NCBI RefSeq assembly: GCF_008033135.1
Contig: NZ_CP041335.1
Location: 4,159,925-4,223,924 of the forward strand
Direction: 5' to 3'
DNA from: Chitinolyticbacter meiyuanensis
GTDB lineage: Bacteria > Pseudomonadota > Gammaproteobacteria > Burkholderiales > Chitinibacteraceae
DNA: 64,000 nucleotides
Under the pieces are notes generated by a model. It ran no database searches. It saw nothing but the letters and a program-made list of their open reading frames with translations, and was not told the DNA's origin. The position numbers and the translations under genes were made by a program. How positions within the stretch are numbered: the first letter of the stretch is position 1; each line of letters begins with the position of its first letter. Below are positions 25,346 through 33,811 of this stretch, piece by piece.

Positions 25346-26027
25346 CGGTCAGCGTATCGAGCGAGCTGCCCTGCGCTTCGACAATGGCTTCGAGCAACGG
25401 CTGCAGCGGGCCCAGCGTCTCGGCTACCGCGCCGCGCACGCTGTCGACCAGTACCTGGGTCTCGCGTTCGATCTCGATATTGAGCCTGGCGCCTACTGCC
25501 TTGTCGCCGAAGGTGGTGGCGCGCAGCGTTTCCGGGATCAGCCACAGCTCGATCCAGCCGGCGACGCGGTCGACGTCGGCCACGGTAAGGCTGGCGCCGT
25601 TGATCGCGATATAGCCCTTGGCGAACACGTAGCGCAGCCATTCGGGCGCGATGGCGATGCGCAACACGTGGTTGTTCTCGGGCTGGCGCACCGCAACGAG
25701 TTCGGCAGTGAAATCGACATGACCGGACAGCGGATGGCCGCCGATTTCGGCGCCTTCCTTGGCCGCACGCTCCACGTTGACCGTGCTGCCGACACCGAAA
25801 TTGCCCAGCGTGGAAAGCCTCAGCGTCTGCTGCATCACGTCGAATTCGGCCGCGTCGCCGCCGAGCAGCCGGGTCACGGTCAGGCAGACCCCATCGACCG
25901 CCACGCTGGCGCCGATAGCCAGATCGACCGCGAAGCCCGGCGGAAAGGCCAGGGTGAGCGTGCGCAAACCGGGGCGGTCTTCGATGGCGGTCAGCGTGGC
26001 GATGGCCTGGACGATGCCGGTGAACAT
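25317..26027 (-). CDS. ribE: Riboflavin synthase alpha subunit
   Basis: 236 residues from ATG 26027. It dismutates two 6,7-dimethyl-8-ribityllumazines to riboflavin. Two homologous lumazine-binding barrels are seen: 1-95 (MFTGIVQAI, GASVAVDGVCLTV, LRLSTLGNFGVGSTVNVERA) and 96-195 (GGHPLSGHVDF, GYIAINGASLTVADV, IPETLRATTFGDKAVGARLNIE). It resembles the E. coli-type enzyme but has about 20 more C-terminal residues, ending in ARVRG inside a tandem repeat. It stands alone; no FMN riboswitch consensus was found in the 270-base leader. Confidence 0.92.
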   Translation of the reverse strand: MFTGIVQAIATLTAIEDRPGLRTLTLAFPPGFAVDLAIGASVAVDGVCLTVTRLLGGDAAEFDVMQQTLRLSTLGNFGVGSTVNVERAAKEGAEIGGHPLSGHVDFTAELVAVRQPENNHVLRIAIAPEWLRYVFAKGYIAINGASLTVADVDRVAGWIELWLIPETLRATTFGDKAVGARLNIEIERETQVLVDSVRGAVAETLGPLQPLLEAIVEAQGSSLDTLTAAIAARVRG

Positions 26028-26301
26028 GGGATTTCCTCGTGGCGCGCCGCCGGGATTGGCGGACGCTGGCTTGCTGTATGGGGCCGGGACGGGCCGGCTT
26101 CAACCCTGCGCGAGGATAACGCCGCGCAGCGCGCGCGGCGAGCAGATTGGTGCAAGGCGACTCGGACTCGGCCTTGCTCGGGTCATCCGCTGGGGATGGC
26201 GGCACGATAGCGCCTGCAGTTTTCACCCACATGACAAGCCACTCGACGCTGGCTGTCGCCGGTTGCTAGCATGCCGGCGTATCGCTTCCGGGAGAGTCGT
26301 T

Positions 26302-26718
26302 ATGCAGGCCCGCATTACGCTGATCACGCTGGGCGTCGACGATCTGGACGCCGCCATCCGGTTCTACCGCGACGGCCTCGGCTGGCCAACCGAGGGCATC
26401 GTCGGCTCCGAATTCGAACATGGTGCGGTCGCCTTTTTCGAGCTGGGCAATGGCCTCGGTTTTGCGCTGTGGCCGCGCGCCAGCCTCGCGCACGATACCG
26501 GCCTGCCGCAGGGTCCGCGCAGCAGCACCGAATTCACGCTGGCGCACAATGTGGCGAGCCGGAATGAAGTCGATGCGGTGTTGGGCCAAGCGCTGGCGGC
26601 CGGCGCCGGCTTGGTAAAACCAGCAGCCGACACCTTCTGGGGCGGCTACGCCGGCTATTTCGCCGACCCGGACGGGCATGTCTGGGAAATCGCTTGGAAT
26701 CCGGACCGCCTGCCATGA
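26302..26718 (+). CDS. VOC-superfamily (glyoxalase/bleomycin-resistance-like) protein
   Basis: 138 residues with GGGAGA upstream of ATG 26302. Paired beta-alpha-beta-beta-beta modules are seen: VDDLDAAIRFYRDGLGWPTEG at the N-terminus and FADPDGHVWEIAWNP at the C-terminus, giving the usual metal-site Glu near 131. The first module begins LITLGV, so the common His ligand is replaced. Substrate unknown; relatives include lactoylglutathione lyases and fosfomycin/bleomycin binding proteins. It opens a run of five or six genes joined by start-stop overlaps. Confidence 0.8.
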   Translation: MQARITLITLGVDDLDAAIRFYRDGLGWPTEGIVGSEFEHGAVAFFELGNGLGFALWPRASLAHDTGLPQGPRSSTEFTLAHNVASRNEVDAVLGQALAAGAGLVKPAADTFWGGYAGYFADPDGHVWEIAWNPDRLP

Positions 26719-27245
26719 GCCCGCTGCCCGCCATGCTGGAAACCAATCGACTGACGCTGCGCCGCTTCATACACGACGATTGGCTCGCGATGCACGCGCA
26801 CTATGGCGATGCCGAGTGCACGCGACATACCTTCCGCCGCGTGCTGACAGAGGGCGAGAGCTGGCGTGCGATGGCCAGCATAGAAGGACACTGGGCGCTA
26901 CGCGGCTACGGCCCGTATGCCGTCGTCGAAACCACCAGCCAATCTGTGATCGGCACGGTGGGGCCCTGGTATCCCAACGACTGGCCCGAGCCCGAGATCA
27001 AGTGGGCGCTGGTGCGCTCGGCCTGGGGCCGTGGCTACGCCAGCGAGGCGGTGTGCGCCATCCAGCACGTACTCTCCGCTGCCGGCTGGTCGCCACCGAT
27101 CAGCTTCATCCACCACGACAATGCGCCGTCGATCCGCGTCGCACTCGCGGTCGGCGCCCTGCTCGAGCAAGTCGTGACATTCCGCGATGCGCCGTGGCAT
27201 ATCTACCGCCATCCCACCCAACCCGCCAACCCGACCTCGCCATGA
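26715..27245 (+). CDS. GNAT N-acetyltransferase, RimJ/RimL-like
   Basis: 176 residues; ATG overlaps the preceding stop (ATGA). The fold is recognisable from LETNRLTLRRFIHDDW at the start, GYGPYAVVETTSQSVIGTVGPWYP, and the acetyl-CoA loop region VRSAWGRGYASEAVCAIQHV. This is the Acetyltransf_3 type that acetylates ribosomal proteins or small molecules; the substrate is not predictable. Coupled to a lipoprotein gene downstream. Confidence 0.85.
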   Translation: MSPLPAMLETNRLTLRRFIHDDWLAMHAHYGDAECTRHTFRRVLTEGESWRAMASIEGHWALRGYGPYAVVETTSQSVIGTVGPWYPNDWPEPEIKWALVRSAWGRGYASEAVCAIQHVLSAAGWSPPISFIHHDNAPSIRVALAVGALLEQVVTFRDAPWHIYRHPTQPANPTSP

Positions 27246-27628
27246 AATCGCTCTTCACCCTGCCCCTCTGTGCCCTGCTGCTCGCCGCCTGCTCGGGCAA
27301 GCCGCCATCCATGCTCGGCAACTGGACCATCGACCTGGAGCCGATGCTGGCCGAGGCCCGCTCGCTCAAGGCCACGCCCAAGGAGCTCGACGCCATCCGC
27401 GCGACCTACGACGGCGGGCAGCTTGCGGTCACCAACGAGGAGATGGTGCTCAGCATGGCGAACAGGAGCCAGACCACCTGGCGCTACCAGGTGGTGGCGC
27501 AAAGCGGCGATTGCTATGACATCAAGTTCAGCCACGCTCCTGCCATCTACACGCATTGCATCGACGGCGACCAGATGCGGGTGGCCGATCCGGATACCCG
27601 ACTGACCACCATCTTCCGCCGGGGCTGA
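27242..27628 (+). CDS. Small lipoprotein of unknown function
   Basis: 128 residues. Lipobox LLAACS puts the acylated Cys at about 17. The mature part starts SGKPPSMLGNWTIDLEPML, reminiscent of short beta-rich lipocalin-like or DUF4488-like domains that begin with LxGxW, then has two Cys (GDCYD and YTHCIDG) that could pair in the periplasm. I cannot assign a family. It overlaps the acetyltransferase stop and is followed four bases later by a second acetyltransferase. Confidence 0.7.
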   Translation: MKSLFTLPLCALLLAACSGKPPSMLGNWTIDLEPMLAEARSLKATPKELDAIRATYDGGQLAVTNEEMVLSMANRSQTTWRYQVVAQSGDCYDIKFSHAPAIYTHCIDGDQMRVADPDTRLTTIFRRG

Positions 27629-27632
27629 CACA

Positions 27633-28082
27633 ATGGCCCCGATCTTGCGTGCCGCACGGGAGCAGGACTGGCCCGCCATCCGTGCGCTCTACGCAGCGGG
27701 CGATTACGCCGGCACCATCGCTTCGAGTGATGCGGCGTTCGTCGCCTGCCAGGGCGACGAGATCGTCGGCGTGGTGCGGCTCGCCACCGAGCACGACACC
27801 GCAGTGCTGCGCGGCATGCAGATCCATGCCGACCATCGCGGTCGGGGCATCGGCCGCGCGCTGCTCGGTTATTTCGTGGCCAGCGTGGCCGAGCGCGATT
27901 GCTACTGCATTCCATATCCACATCTGCTGGCCTTCTACGGCGCCGCGGGCTTCGTTGAGCTCGACGAAGCTGCGGCACCGGATTTCCTGGTCCAGCGCCT
28001 GGCCGGCTATCGGGCGCTGAACAATGGCAAACACTATGCGCTGATGGTCCGCCCGGCCGATCACCACAAGGAACCCCGATGA
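27633..28082 (+). CDS. GNAT N-acetyltransferase
   Basis: 149 residues. The acetyl-CoA site is clear: LRGMQIHADHRGRGIGRALLGYFV (motif A, R/Q-x-x-G-x-G/A). N-terminal ILRAAREQDWPAIRALY and C-terminal LAFYGAAGFVELDE are also typical. It is unrelated in detail to the RimJ-like gene just upstream. Its stop overlaps the next start (ATGA). Confidence 0.85.
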   Translation: MAPILRAAREQDWPAIRALYAAGDYAGTIASSDAAFVACQGDEIVGVVRLATEHDTAVLRGMQIHADHRGRGIGRALLGYFVASVAERDCYCIPYPHLLAFYGAAGFVELDEAAAPDFLVQRLAGYRALNNGKHYALMVRPADHHKEPR

Positions 28083-28444
28083 CCCAAGCCACCGCCATCG
28101 AGATCAAGGCCTTCGTGCCGGCGCGCGATTTCGCGCTGTCGCGCCGCTTCTACAGCGCGCTCGGCTTCCAAGAATGCTGGGCCTCGGACGATCTGGCCTA
28201 CTTCACCTACGGCACATGCAGCTTTTTGCTGCAGCGTTTCTATGTGGCCGAGCATGCAGACAACTTCATGATGCATCTGCTGGTCGACAACGCCGATGCC
28301 TGGTGGCAACAGGTGGAACCGATCGCGGCCGAATTCGGCCTGCGCACCGTGCCACCACAGGACCAGCCCTGGGGCATGCGCGACTTCGTGGTGATTGATC
28401 CCACCGGCGTGCTGTGGCGGATCGGGCAGAACCTCCCCGCATGA
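28079..28444 (+). CDS. VOC-superfamily protein (glyoxalase-like)
   Basis: 121 residues. Begins EIKAFVPARDFALSRRFYSALGF and ends DFVVIDPTGVLWRIGQN, the two VOC half-modules; metal ligands look incomplete (no His in the first strand), so it may bind rather than convert its ligand. Start overlaps the acetyltransferase stop, and its stop overlaps the GST start, extending the coupled run. Confidence 0.78.
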   Translation: MTQATAIEIKAFVPARDFALSRRFYSALGFQECWASDDLAYFTYGTCSFLLQRFYVAEHADNFMMHLLVDNADAWWQQVEPIAAEFGLRTVPPQDQPWGMRDFVVIDPTGVLWRIGQNLPA

Positions 28445-29055
28445 CGCTGCCGCTGTTGTACACCTTCCGCCGCTGCCCCTATGCGATTCGCGCCCGGCTT
28501 GCCATCGCGGCAAGCGGCGTTGCCGTGCGCGAGCATGAGGTGGTGCTGCGCGACAAGCCGGCCGCCATGCTGGCGATCTCGCCCAAGGGCACGGTGCCGG
28601 TGCTGCAACTGCCCGATGGCACGGTGCTGGAACAGAGCCTGGTCATCATGCGCTGGGCATTGGCCAGTGCCGACCCGCTCGACTGGCTGCCCGGGCCGGC
28701 AATCATGGACGACACCGAGGCGCTGATCGCGCGCAACGACAGCGAGTTCAAGCACTGGCTTGACCGCTACAAATACCCGGAACGCCATCCGGAACGCCCG
28801 CAGGCCGCCTACCGCGACGAGACCGGGATCATCCTTGCCGACCTCGATGCCCGCATTGCCCGGCACGGCCAGCTCGTCGCCGACCGCGCCACGCTGGCCG
28901 ATGCCGCCATCGTGCCTTTCGTGCGCCAGTTCGCCGCGGTGGACGCCGAATGGTTTGCACAGTCATCCTATCCGGCGCTGCAGAGCTGGCTCGCGGGCTG
29001 GCTGGCGTCGCCGCTGCTCCAGGCAGTGATGGCCAAGCCTGTGCCAGCCGCCTGA
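28441..29055 (+). CDS. Glutathione S-transferase-like protein
   Basis: 204 residues. N-terminal thioredoxin-like domain with LLYTFRRCPYAIRARLAI (CPYA at the active-site position), cis-Pro loop GTVPVLQL and the glutathione-binding EQS; C-terminal all-helical domain with the N-capping ADAAIVPFVRQF. Cys-type active sites are found in omega/beta GSTs and glutaredoxin-like thiol transferases. Coupled to the preceding VOC gene, so a shared detoxification role is a reasonable guess. Confidence 0.85.
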   Translation: MTLPLLYTFRRCPYAIRARLAIAASGVAVREHEVVLRDKPAAMLAISPKGTVPVLQLPDGTVLEQSLVIMRWALASADPLDWLPGPAIMDDTEALIARNDSEFKHWLDRYKYPERHPERPQAAYRDETGIILADLDARIARHGQLVADRATLADAAIVPFVRQFAAVDAEWFAQSSYPALQSWLAGWLASPLLQAVMAKPVPAA

Positions 29056-29113
29056 GCGGCTTGCCCGGCCGATCCGGCTGCGGCACCATCGCCGGTCTCA
29101 CCCCGGTTCCGCC

Positions 29114-29872
29114 ATGCTCGATCTCGCCCTGCTGTTCGTCGTTTCGCTGGTCGCCAACACGCTGTCCTCGCTCGCCGGAGGTGGTGCCGGCCTGCTGCAG
29201 CTGCCCATCCTGCTGTTCCTCGGGCTCGCCTTCCCGGTGGCGCTGGCCACCCACAAGCTCGCCTCGGTGGCGCTGGGGGTCGGCGCCACGCTCAAGCATC
29301 TGCGCTCACGCACGCTGGACTGGCGCTTTGCCGGCGTGGTACTGGGCTTTGGCCTGCCCGGTGTCTGGCTCGGGGCCACGCTGATCCTGTCGGTACCGGA
29401 GCATGCGGCGCTGATTGCGCTGGCAGTGCTGACCACCGGCCTCGGCGTGCATTCGCTGCTGTCGCCGCAGCTTGGCCAGCACGACGTGCCGCGTGCACGC
29501 AGTGGCTGGCGGCTGTGGCTGGGTGGTGCGGCGCTGTTCGGCATCGGCGTGCTCAACGGCTCGCTCACCTCCGGCACCGGCCTATTCGTGACGCTGTGGC
29601 TGATCTGGTGGTTCGGCATGGACTACAAGCAGGCGGTGGCCTACACGCTGGTGCTGGTCGGGCTGTTCTGGAACGGTGCGGGCGCCCTGGCACTGGCGCT
29701 GCAGGCCGGCGTCTACTGGCCGTGGGTGCCGGTGCTGCTGGCCGCGTCGGTGCTTGGCGGCTACCTCGGTGCACACTGGGGCCTGGCGCGCGGCAACCAC
29801 ACCATCAAGCGCGCCTTCGAGGTGGTGACCATCGCCACCGGGCTGTCGCTGTTCTGGAAGGCGCTGCTCTGA
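29114..29872 (+). CDS. TauE/SafE-family permease (first of three)
   Basis: 252 residues, about eight hydrophobic helices. The TauE/SafE signature appears twice as internal repeats: LSSLAGGGAGLLQLPILLFLG at the N-terminus and GVLNGSLTSGTGLFVTLWLIW in the middle, with LATHKLASVALGVG. Family members export sulfite, sulfonates or organic acids. The substrate cannot be inferred. Its TGA overlaps the nudC ATG (TGATG). Confidence 0.85.
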   Translation: MLDLALLFVVSLVANTLSSLAGGGAGLLQLPILLFLGLAFPVALATHKLASVALGVGATLKHLRSRTLDWRFAGVVLGFGLPGVWLGATLILSVPEHAALIALAVLTTGLGVHSLLSPQLGQHDVPRARSGWRLWLGGAALFGIGVLNGSLTSGTGLFVTLWLIWWFGMDYKQAVAYTLVLVGLFWNGAGALALALQAGVYWPWVPVLLAASVLGGYLGAHWGLARGNHTIKRAFEVVTIATGLSLFWKALL

Positions 29873-30672
29873 TGCTGCCGGGTGACTTCATCAGCGGTTA
29901 TCGGCAACTCGATGCGGCGTTGCCCAATGCGCTGACGCTGGCGTTCGATGGCGATGCCCTGCTGCTGGCAGGCGACCAACCGGCCCAACTCGCCCAGTTG
30001 CCGGCCCCTGCCGCGCTCTACCTGATCGGCGAATACCGGGGTTGGGCGGTCCAGCTGGCGCTGCTGCCGCGCGACGCCGAACTCGCGCCCGGCCTGACCG
30101 CCACGCCACTGCGCGCGGCCTGGGGCGTGCTCGACGAAGCGCTGTGGCTGATCGCCGGCCGCGCCATCCAGCTCGCGACCTTCCATCGCACGCATGCCCA
30201 TTGCGGCGTCTGCGGCAGCGCCACCGTAGCGGTGGTCGACGAGGCGGCATGCGCCTGCCCGGCCTGCGGCCATCGCGTCTGGCCGCGCGTATCGCCCGCA
30301 GTGATGGTGCTGATCCAGCGCGGCAACGGCGCCTTGCTGCTGGCGCGCTCGCCGCATTTCCGGCCAGGCATGTACAGCGCGCTGGCCGGTTTCGTCGAAC
30401 CGGGAGAAAGCCTGGAGGCCTGCGCGCATCGCGAGGTGCTGGAGGAAGTGGGCGTCACCATCACCAATCTGCGCTGGTTCGGCAGCCAGAGCTGGCCATT
30501 CCCACACTCGCTGATGCTGGCCTTCGTCGCCGACTACATGGCCGGCGACATCGTGCCGCAACCCGGCGAGATCGAGGATGCACGCTGGTTCAACCGCGAT
30601 GCCATGCCGGTGCTGCCCGGCGCCGGCAGCATCGCCTACCGGTTGATCCGGTCGGTGCTGGACGCCGGTTGA
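29872..30672 (+). CDS. nudC: NAD(H) pyrophosphatase / RNA-decapping NudC
   Basis: 266 residues. N-terminal domain, then a zinc ribbon (CGVCG and CPACG, near 110-130), then the Nudix fold with box GFVEPGESLEACAHREVLEEVGV carrying the REVLEEVG catalytic core and the NudC-specific SQSWPFPHSLMLAF (SQPWPFPxS-like) motif. NudC hydrolyses NADH and removes NAD caps from RNA. Family size and order of domains are standard. Coupled to the upstream permease. Confidence 0.94.
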   Translation: MLPGDFISGYRQLDAALPNALTLAFDGDALLLAGDQPAQLAQLPAPAALYLIGEYRGWAVQLALLPRDAELAPGLTATPLRAAWGVLDEALWLIAGRAIQLATFHRTHAHCGVCGSATVAVVDEAACACPACGHRVWPRVSPAVMVLIQRGNGALLLARSPHFRPGMYSALAGFVEPGESLEACAHREVLEEVGVTITNLRWFGSQSWPFPHSLMLAFVADYMAGDIVPQPGEIEDARWFNRDAMPVLPGAGSIAYRLIRSVLDAG

Positions 30673-30684
30673 CGCTGCGGCGCT

Positions 30685-31044
30685 TTAGAACAGCGGCAGC
30701 GTGGGATCGTTCTTGGGCTTGGCAACCTCGCACAGGTTCTTGGCCAGCGCTTCGGCTACCGGCGACGGGCTGCGACCGTCGGTGATGTCCTTGCCGTCGG
30801 CGTTCAGCAGGCCGGTCTTCTTGGTTTCGCAATTGGCGATCAGCGACAGGCCAGCAGGTTGGGCTGCCTTGGCCTCGTCGAGCGCATACAGTACCGCGGC
30901 ACGGGTATTGGCGCTGACGCGCGCTTCATGGCGATCGATACAGTAGGTCCGCTTGTTGGCGGAGGATTCGAAGCAGGCCAGATCGGCCTCGGCCTGCGCA
31001 AACGTGGCAATGCCCAGGGCGGCCAGGGCTAGGATTTTGTACAT
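30685..31044 (-). CDS. Secreted hypothetical protein
   Basis: 119 residues from ATG 31044. Signal peptide (MYKILALAALGIATFAQAEA). The mature part has four Cys (LACFES, TYCIDRHE, ANCETK, NLCEV), probably two disulfides, and no domain I can name. Convergent with nudC, only 12 bases apart. Upstream 185 bases are shared with the divergent transglycosylase gene. Confidence 0.65.
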   Translation of the reverse strand: MYKILALAALGIATFAQAEADLACFESSANKRTYCIDRHEARVSANTRAAVLYALDEAKAAQPAGLSLIANCETKKTGLLNADGKDITDGRSPSPVAEALAKNLCEVAKPKNDPTLPLF

Positions 31045-31229
31045 CTCGACTCCAATGGAAGGCGCCGGCTGCGGCGCGTGAGGCGCATGGTAAGAAGCCG
31101 GCCCGCGCGCTGCAAGCGTGGTATCGCTGCTGCTGCTGCCGTCGGTCGCGCCGAAGCAGCCTCGATGCACGTGGCATAGTGGGCGCTCCTGAGCTAGCTT
31201 ACAAATCGACCTGTCTCCGGAGCCGTGCC

Positions 31230-32642
31230 ATGAGTGCGTCCACGCTTGCCCGCTTGCTGTTCGCCGGACTGCTGTTCATCGTCAGCGGCGCCGTGACCGC
31301 CAACATGCCGATCCATCGCAACAGCTACAGCGGCGACCTGCCGGAGCTGGCGAAACGCCGGATGATCCGGGTGCTGGTGGTACCCAACAAGACCAACTAC
31401 TTCGTCGACCAAGGCACGCAGCGCGGCGTGACCTACGAAACCTTCAAGGCCTTCGAGGATGATTACAACAAGCGGGCCAAGACCGGCCATTTGCGCGTAC
31501 ACGTGGTATTCGTGCCGGTCTCGCGTGATCGGCTGATTCCCGATCTCGTCGCCGGGCGCGGCGATGTCGCAGCGGCCGGGCTTACTGTGACCGCGTTGCG
31601 TGCCAAGGATGTGGATTTTGCCCAGCCGGTGTACGACGCGGTCAAGGAGATCGTCGTCACCGGGCCGGGCGCGCCGGCACTGGCCAATGCCCAAGCGCTG
31701 TCGGGCCAGGAAGTATTCGTGCGCCGCTCGTCGAGCTACTGGGAAAGCCTCACGGCACTCAACGCGCAGCTTGCCAAGGCCAAGAAGCCGCCGGTCAAGC
31801 TCAAGCCGGCCCCCGAAACACTGGAGGACGAGGATCTGCTGGAAATGGCCAACGCCGGTCTCGTGAAGATCGTGGTGGTCGACGACTACAAGGCAGCCTT
31901 CTGGGCCAAGGTCTTCCCCAAGCTCTCACTGCACCCCGATCTGGCGCTGCGCGAGGGCGGCAAGATCGCCTGGGCCATCCGCAAGGGCTCACCTAAGCTG
32001 AAAGCCGAGCTCGATGCCTTCGTCGCCACGCACAAGGTCGGCACCGGCTTCGGCAATACCCTGGTCAATCGCTACCTGAAGAACCTCAAGTACGTGAAGG
32101 ATGCCACTGCGGATGCCGAGCGCGCCAAGTTCGACCAGACCGTCGCGCTGTTCCGCAAATACGGCGCGCAATACAAACTCGACTGGCTGCTGATCGCCGC
32201 CCAGGGCTACCAGGAATCGCGGCTCGACCAGAATGCCAAGAGCCACGTCGGCGCGGTCGGCGTGATGCAGGTGATGCCTGCCACCGGCAAGGAGCTGAAG
32301 GTGGGCGATATCCGCCAGCTGGAACCCAACATCCACGCCGGCACCAAGTACATCCGCTTCATGGTCGACCAGTACTACGAGAAGGAGCCGATGTCGCAGC
32401 TCGACAAGCACCTGTTCGCCTTCGCCTCGTACAACGCCGGGCCCGCGCGGATCCGCAAGCTGCGCGCGGAAGCGAAGACACGTGGGCTCGACCCGAACCG
32501 CTGGTTCAACAACGTGGAAGCCATCGCCGCCGAGCGCATCGGCCGCGAAACGGTGCAATACGTGAGCAACATCTACAAGTACTACATCGCCTATACGCTG
32601 CTGATGGAGCAGCTGCAGCAGAAGCAGGCCGCCAAGCGCTGA
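31230..32642 (+). CDS. MltF-like membrane-bound lytic transglycosylase
   Basis: 470 residues; ATG 31230 has CCGGAG upstream and gives a clean signal peptide (LARLLFAGLLFIVSGAVTA). Residues about 45-270 form an SBP_bac_3-type regulatory module (VLVVPNKTNYFVDQG, GRGDVAAAGLTVTALRAKDVDF), followed by an SLT domain (about 300-440) with the catalytic Glu in AAQGYQESRLDQNAKS, GVMQVMPATG and FASYNAGPARIRKLR. This is the E. coli MltF architecture: peptidoglycan cleavage controlled by a binding-protein-like domain. Envelope, periplasmic side. Confidence 0.88.
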   Translation: MSASTLARLLFAGLLFIVSGAVTANMPIHRNSYSGDLPELAKRRMIRVLVVPNKTNYFVDQGTQRGVTYETFKAFEDDYNKRAKTGHLRVHVVFVPVSRDRLIPDLVAGRGDVAAAGLTVTALRAKDVDFAQPVYDAVKEIVVTGPGAPALANAQALSGQEVFVRRSSSYWESLTALNAQLAKAKKPPVKLKPAPETLEDEDLLEMANAGLVKIVVVDDYKAAFWAKVFPKLSLHPDLALREGGKIAWAIRKGSPKLKAELDAFVATHKVGTGFGNTLVNRYLKNLKYVKDATADAERAKFDQTVALFRKYGAQYKLDWLLIAAQGYQESRLDQNAKSHVGAVGVMQVMPATGKELKVGDIRQLEPNIHAGTKYIRFMVDQYYEKEPMSQLDKHLFAFASYNAGPARIRKLRAEAKTRGLDPNRWFNNVEAIAAERIGRETVQYVSNIYKYYIAYTLLMEQLQQKQAAKR

Positions 32643-32701
32643 AGCGGCGCATCAGGGAAACAAGCGCTGGCGGCGCCGGCTATGGCGCGCCATGATGCCG
32701 C

Positions 32702-33493
32702 ATGCTCGACGCCCTGCTGCACTACGAGCTGCTGCCGCAGCTTGCCATCCTGATCCCGCTCGCCTTCACCGCCGGCCTCGTCGATGCCGCCGTCGGCGGT
32801 GGCGGGCTGATCCTGGTTCCCGGCCTGTTCGCCACACTGCCGCGCGAACTACCGGCCATGCTGATGGGCACCAACAAGTTCGCCGCAATGATGGGCACGG
32901 CCTCCGCCACCTGGCGCTACACGCGACGGGTGAAGCTCGACTGGCACATCCTGCTGCCCAGCGCCGCCGCCGCTTTCGCCGGCGCCTATCTGGGCGCGCG
33001 CGCCATCCACTGGCTACCGGCGGATCTGATCCGCCCGCTGGTGATCGTGCTGCTCGCCGCGATGCTGGCCTACACCTGGTTCAAGCCGGAGTTCGGTACC
33101 GTCGACGCCGGTCGGCCGCTCACCCGCCGCGACCTTTACACCGGCCTTGCCATCGGTGCGGCCATCGGCTTCTACGACGGCTTCTTCGGCCCCGGCACCG
33201 GCTCCTTCCTGATCTTCCTGTTCGTGCGCTGCTTCCACTTCGATTTCCTGCGCGCGTCCGCCTCGGCCAAGATCGTCAACCTCGCCACCAACGCTGCCTC
33301 GCTGGTGTTCTTCATTCCGGCAGGCATGGTGCTGTTCGCGCTGGCGATCCCGATGGCCATCGCCAATATCGCGGGCGCCCAGGTCGGCAGCCGGCTGGCA
33401 CTGGCCGGCGGCAGCGCGCGGGTGCGCCAGCTGTTCCTGGTGCTGGCCTGCGTACTGCTGGCCAAGCTGTGCTGGGACACCTTCCTCAAGTAG
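32702..33493 (+). CDS. TauE/SafE-family permease (second of three), YfcA-like
   Basis: 263 residues with eight hydrophobic helices. Signature LVDAAVGGGGLILVPGLFA near the N-terminus and the repeat GFYDGFFGPGTGSFLIFLFV near 155, with NLATNAASLVFF. This is the YfcA/TSUP subgroup. It begins 59 bases after mltF without an obvious terminator. Confidence 0.88.
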   Translation: MLDALLHYELLPQLAILIPLAFTAGLVDAAVGGGGLILVPGLFATLPRELPAMLMGTNKFAAMMGTASATWRYTRRVKLDWHILLPSAAAAFAGAYLGARAIHWLPADLIRPLVIVLLAAMLAYTWFKPEFGTVDAGRPLTRRDLYTGLAIGAAIGFYDGFFGPGTGSFLIFLFVRCFHFDFLRASASAKIVNLATNAASLVFFIPAGMVLFALAIPMAIANIAGAQVGSRLALAGGSARVRQLFLVLACVLLAKLCWDTFLK

Positions 33494-33811
33494 CTCGCCG
33501 CGCCAGCCGCCTCGACCAGGTGGTAGCCAGCGCTGTGGAGACTTGATTGATTTTTACGCGATGGGCTATTTTGCCCCAGTGCGCGGCATGCCACGCCGCA
33601 GTACGGGTACTGTCAGCGGCAAATAACGCTGCAATGGGGCAAAACAGCCCGTGGCCCGGATGGCTGCGCCGCCATCCTCGCCAAGGTTTGATCGCCAATG
33701 CTCACCAATATCCAGCATGTTTGCGCTTGGCTTTGCGCCCGACCAGCTGGCACGGCTGCGTAAAAGCCAATCAAGCCTCAACAAAGCCCAACCACCGATC
33801 CGGAGCTGCAC
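33494..33811. other. 318-base gap between the permease and EVE genes
   Basis: No convincing gene. It holds a long inverted repeat at 33561-33652 (listed separately) preceded by an A/T-richer stretch (GATTGATTTTTACG). The right part (33660-33811) carries the upstream region of the EVE-domain gene, with CGGAG about 8 bases before its ATG. Confidence 0.6.
33561..33652. repeat. Imperfect 18-bp inverted repeat with internal hairpins
   Basis: ATGGGCTATTTTGCCCCA (33561-33578) pairs with TGGGGCAAAACAGCCCGT (33635-33652); 16 of 18 pairs are Watson-Crick and two are G-T type. The 56-base interior holds smaller stems such as AGTAC-GG-GTACT (33599-33610). It could be a miniature mobile element, an extragenic palindrome, or a structured RNA. 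No flanking duplication is visible. Confidence 0.65.

Noticed and set aside
26028..26230. FMN riboswitch upstream of ribE
   Set aside because: Some GGGTGAA- and CCGGC-like fragments occur on the minus strand, but the conserved RFN core strings are not found in order.
25195..26232. A 345-residue minus-strand open frame over ribE
   Set aside because: It is a shifted frame of ribE; composition is Arg/Pro-rich and ribE has clear family motifs in the other frame.
33494..33811. 6S RNA near the EVE-domain gene
   Set aside because: The location is suggestive, but no long duplex with a central bubble or conserved closing-stem sequence is seen.
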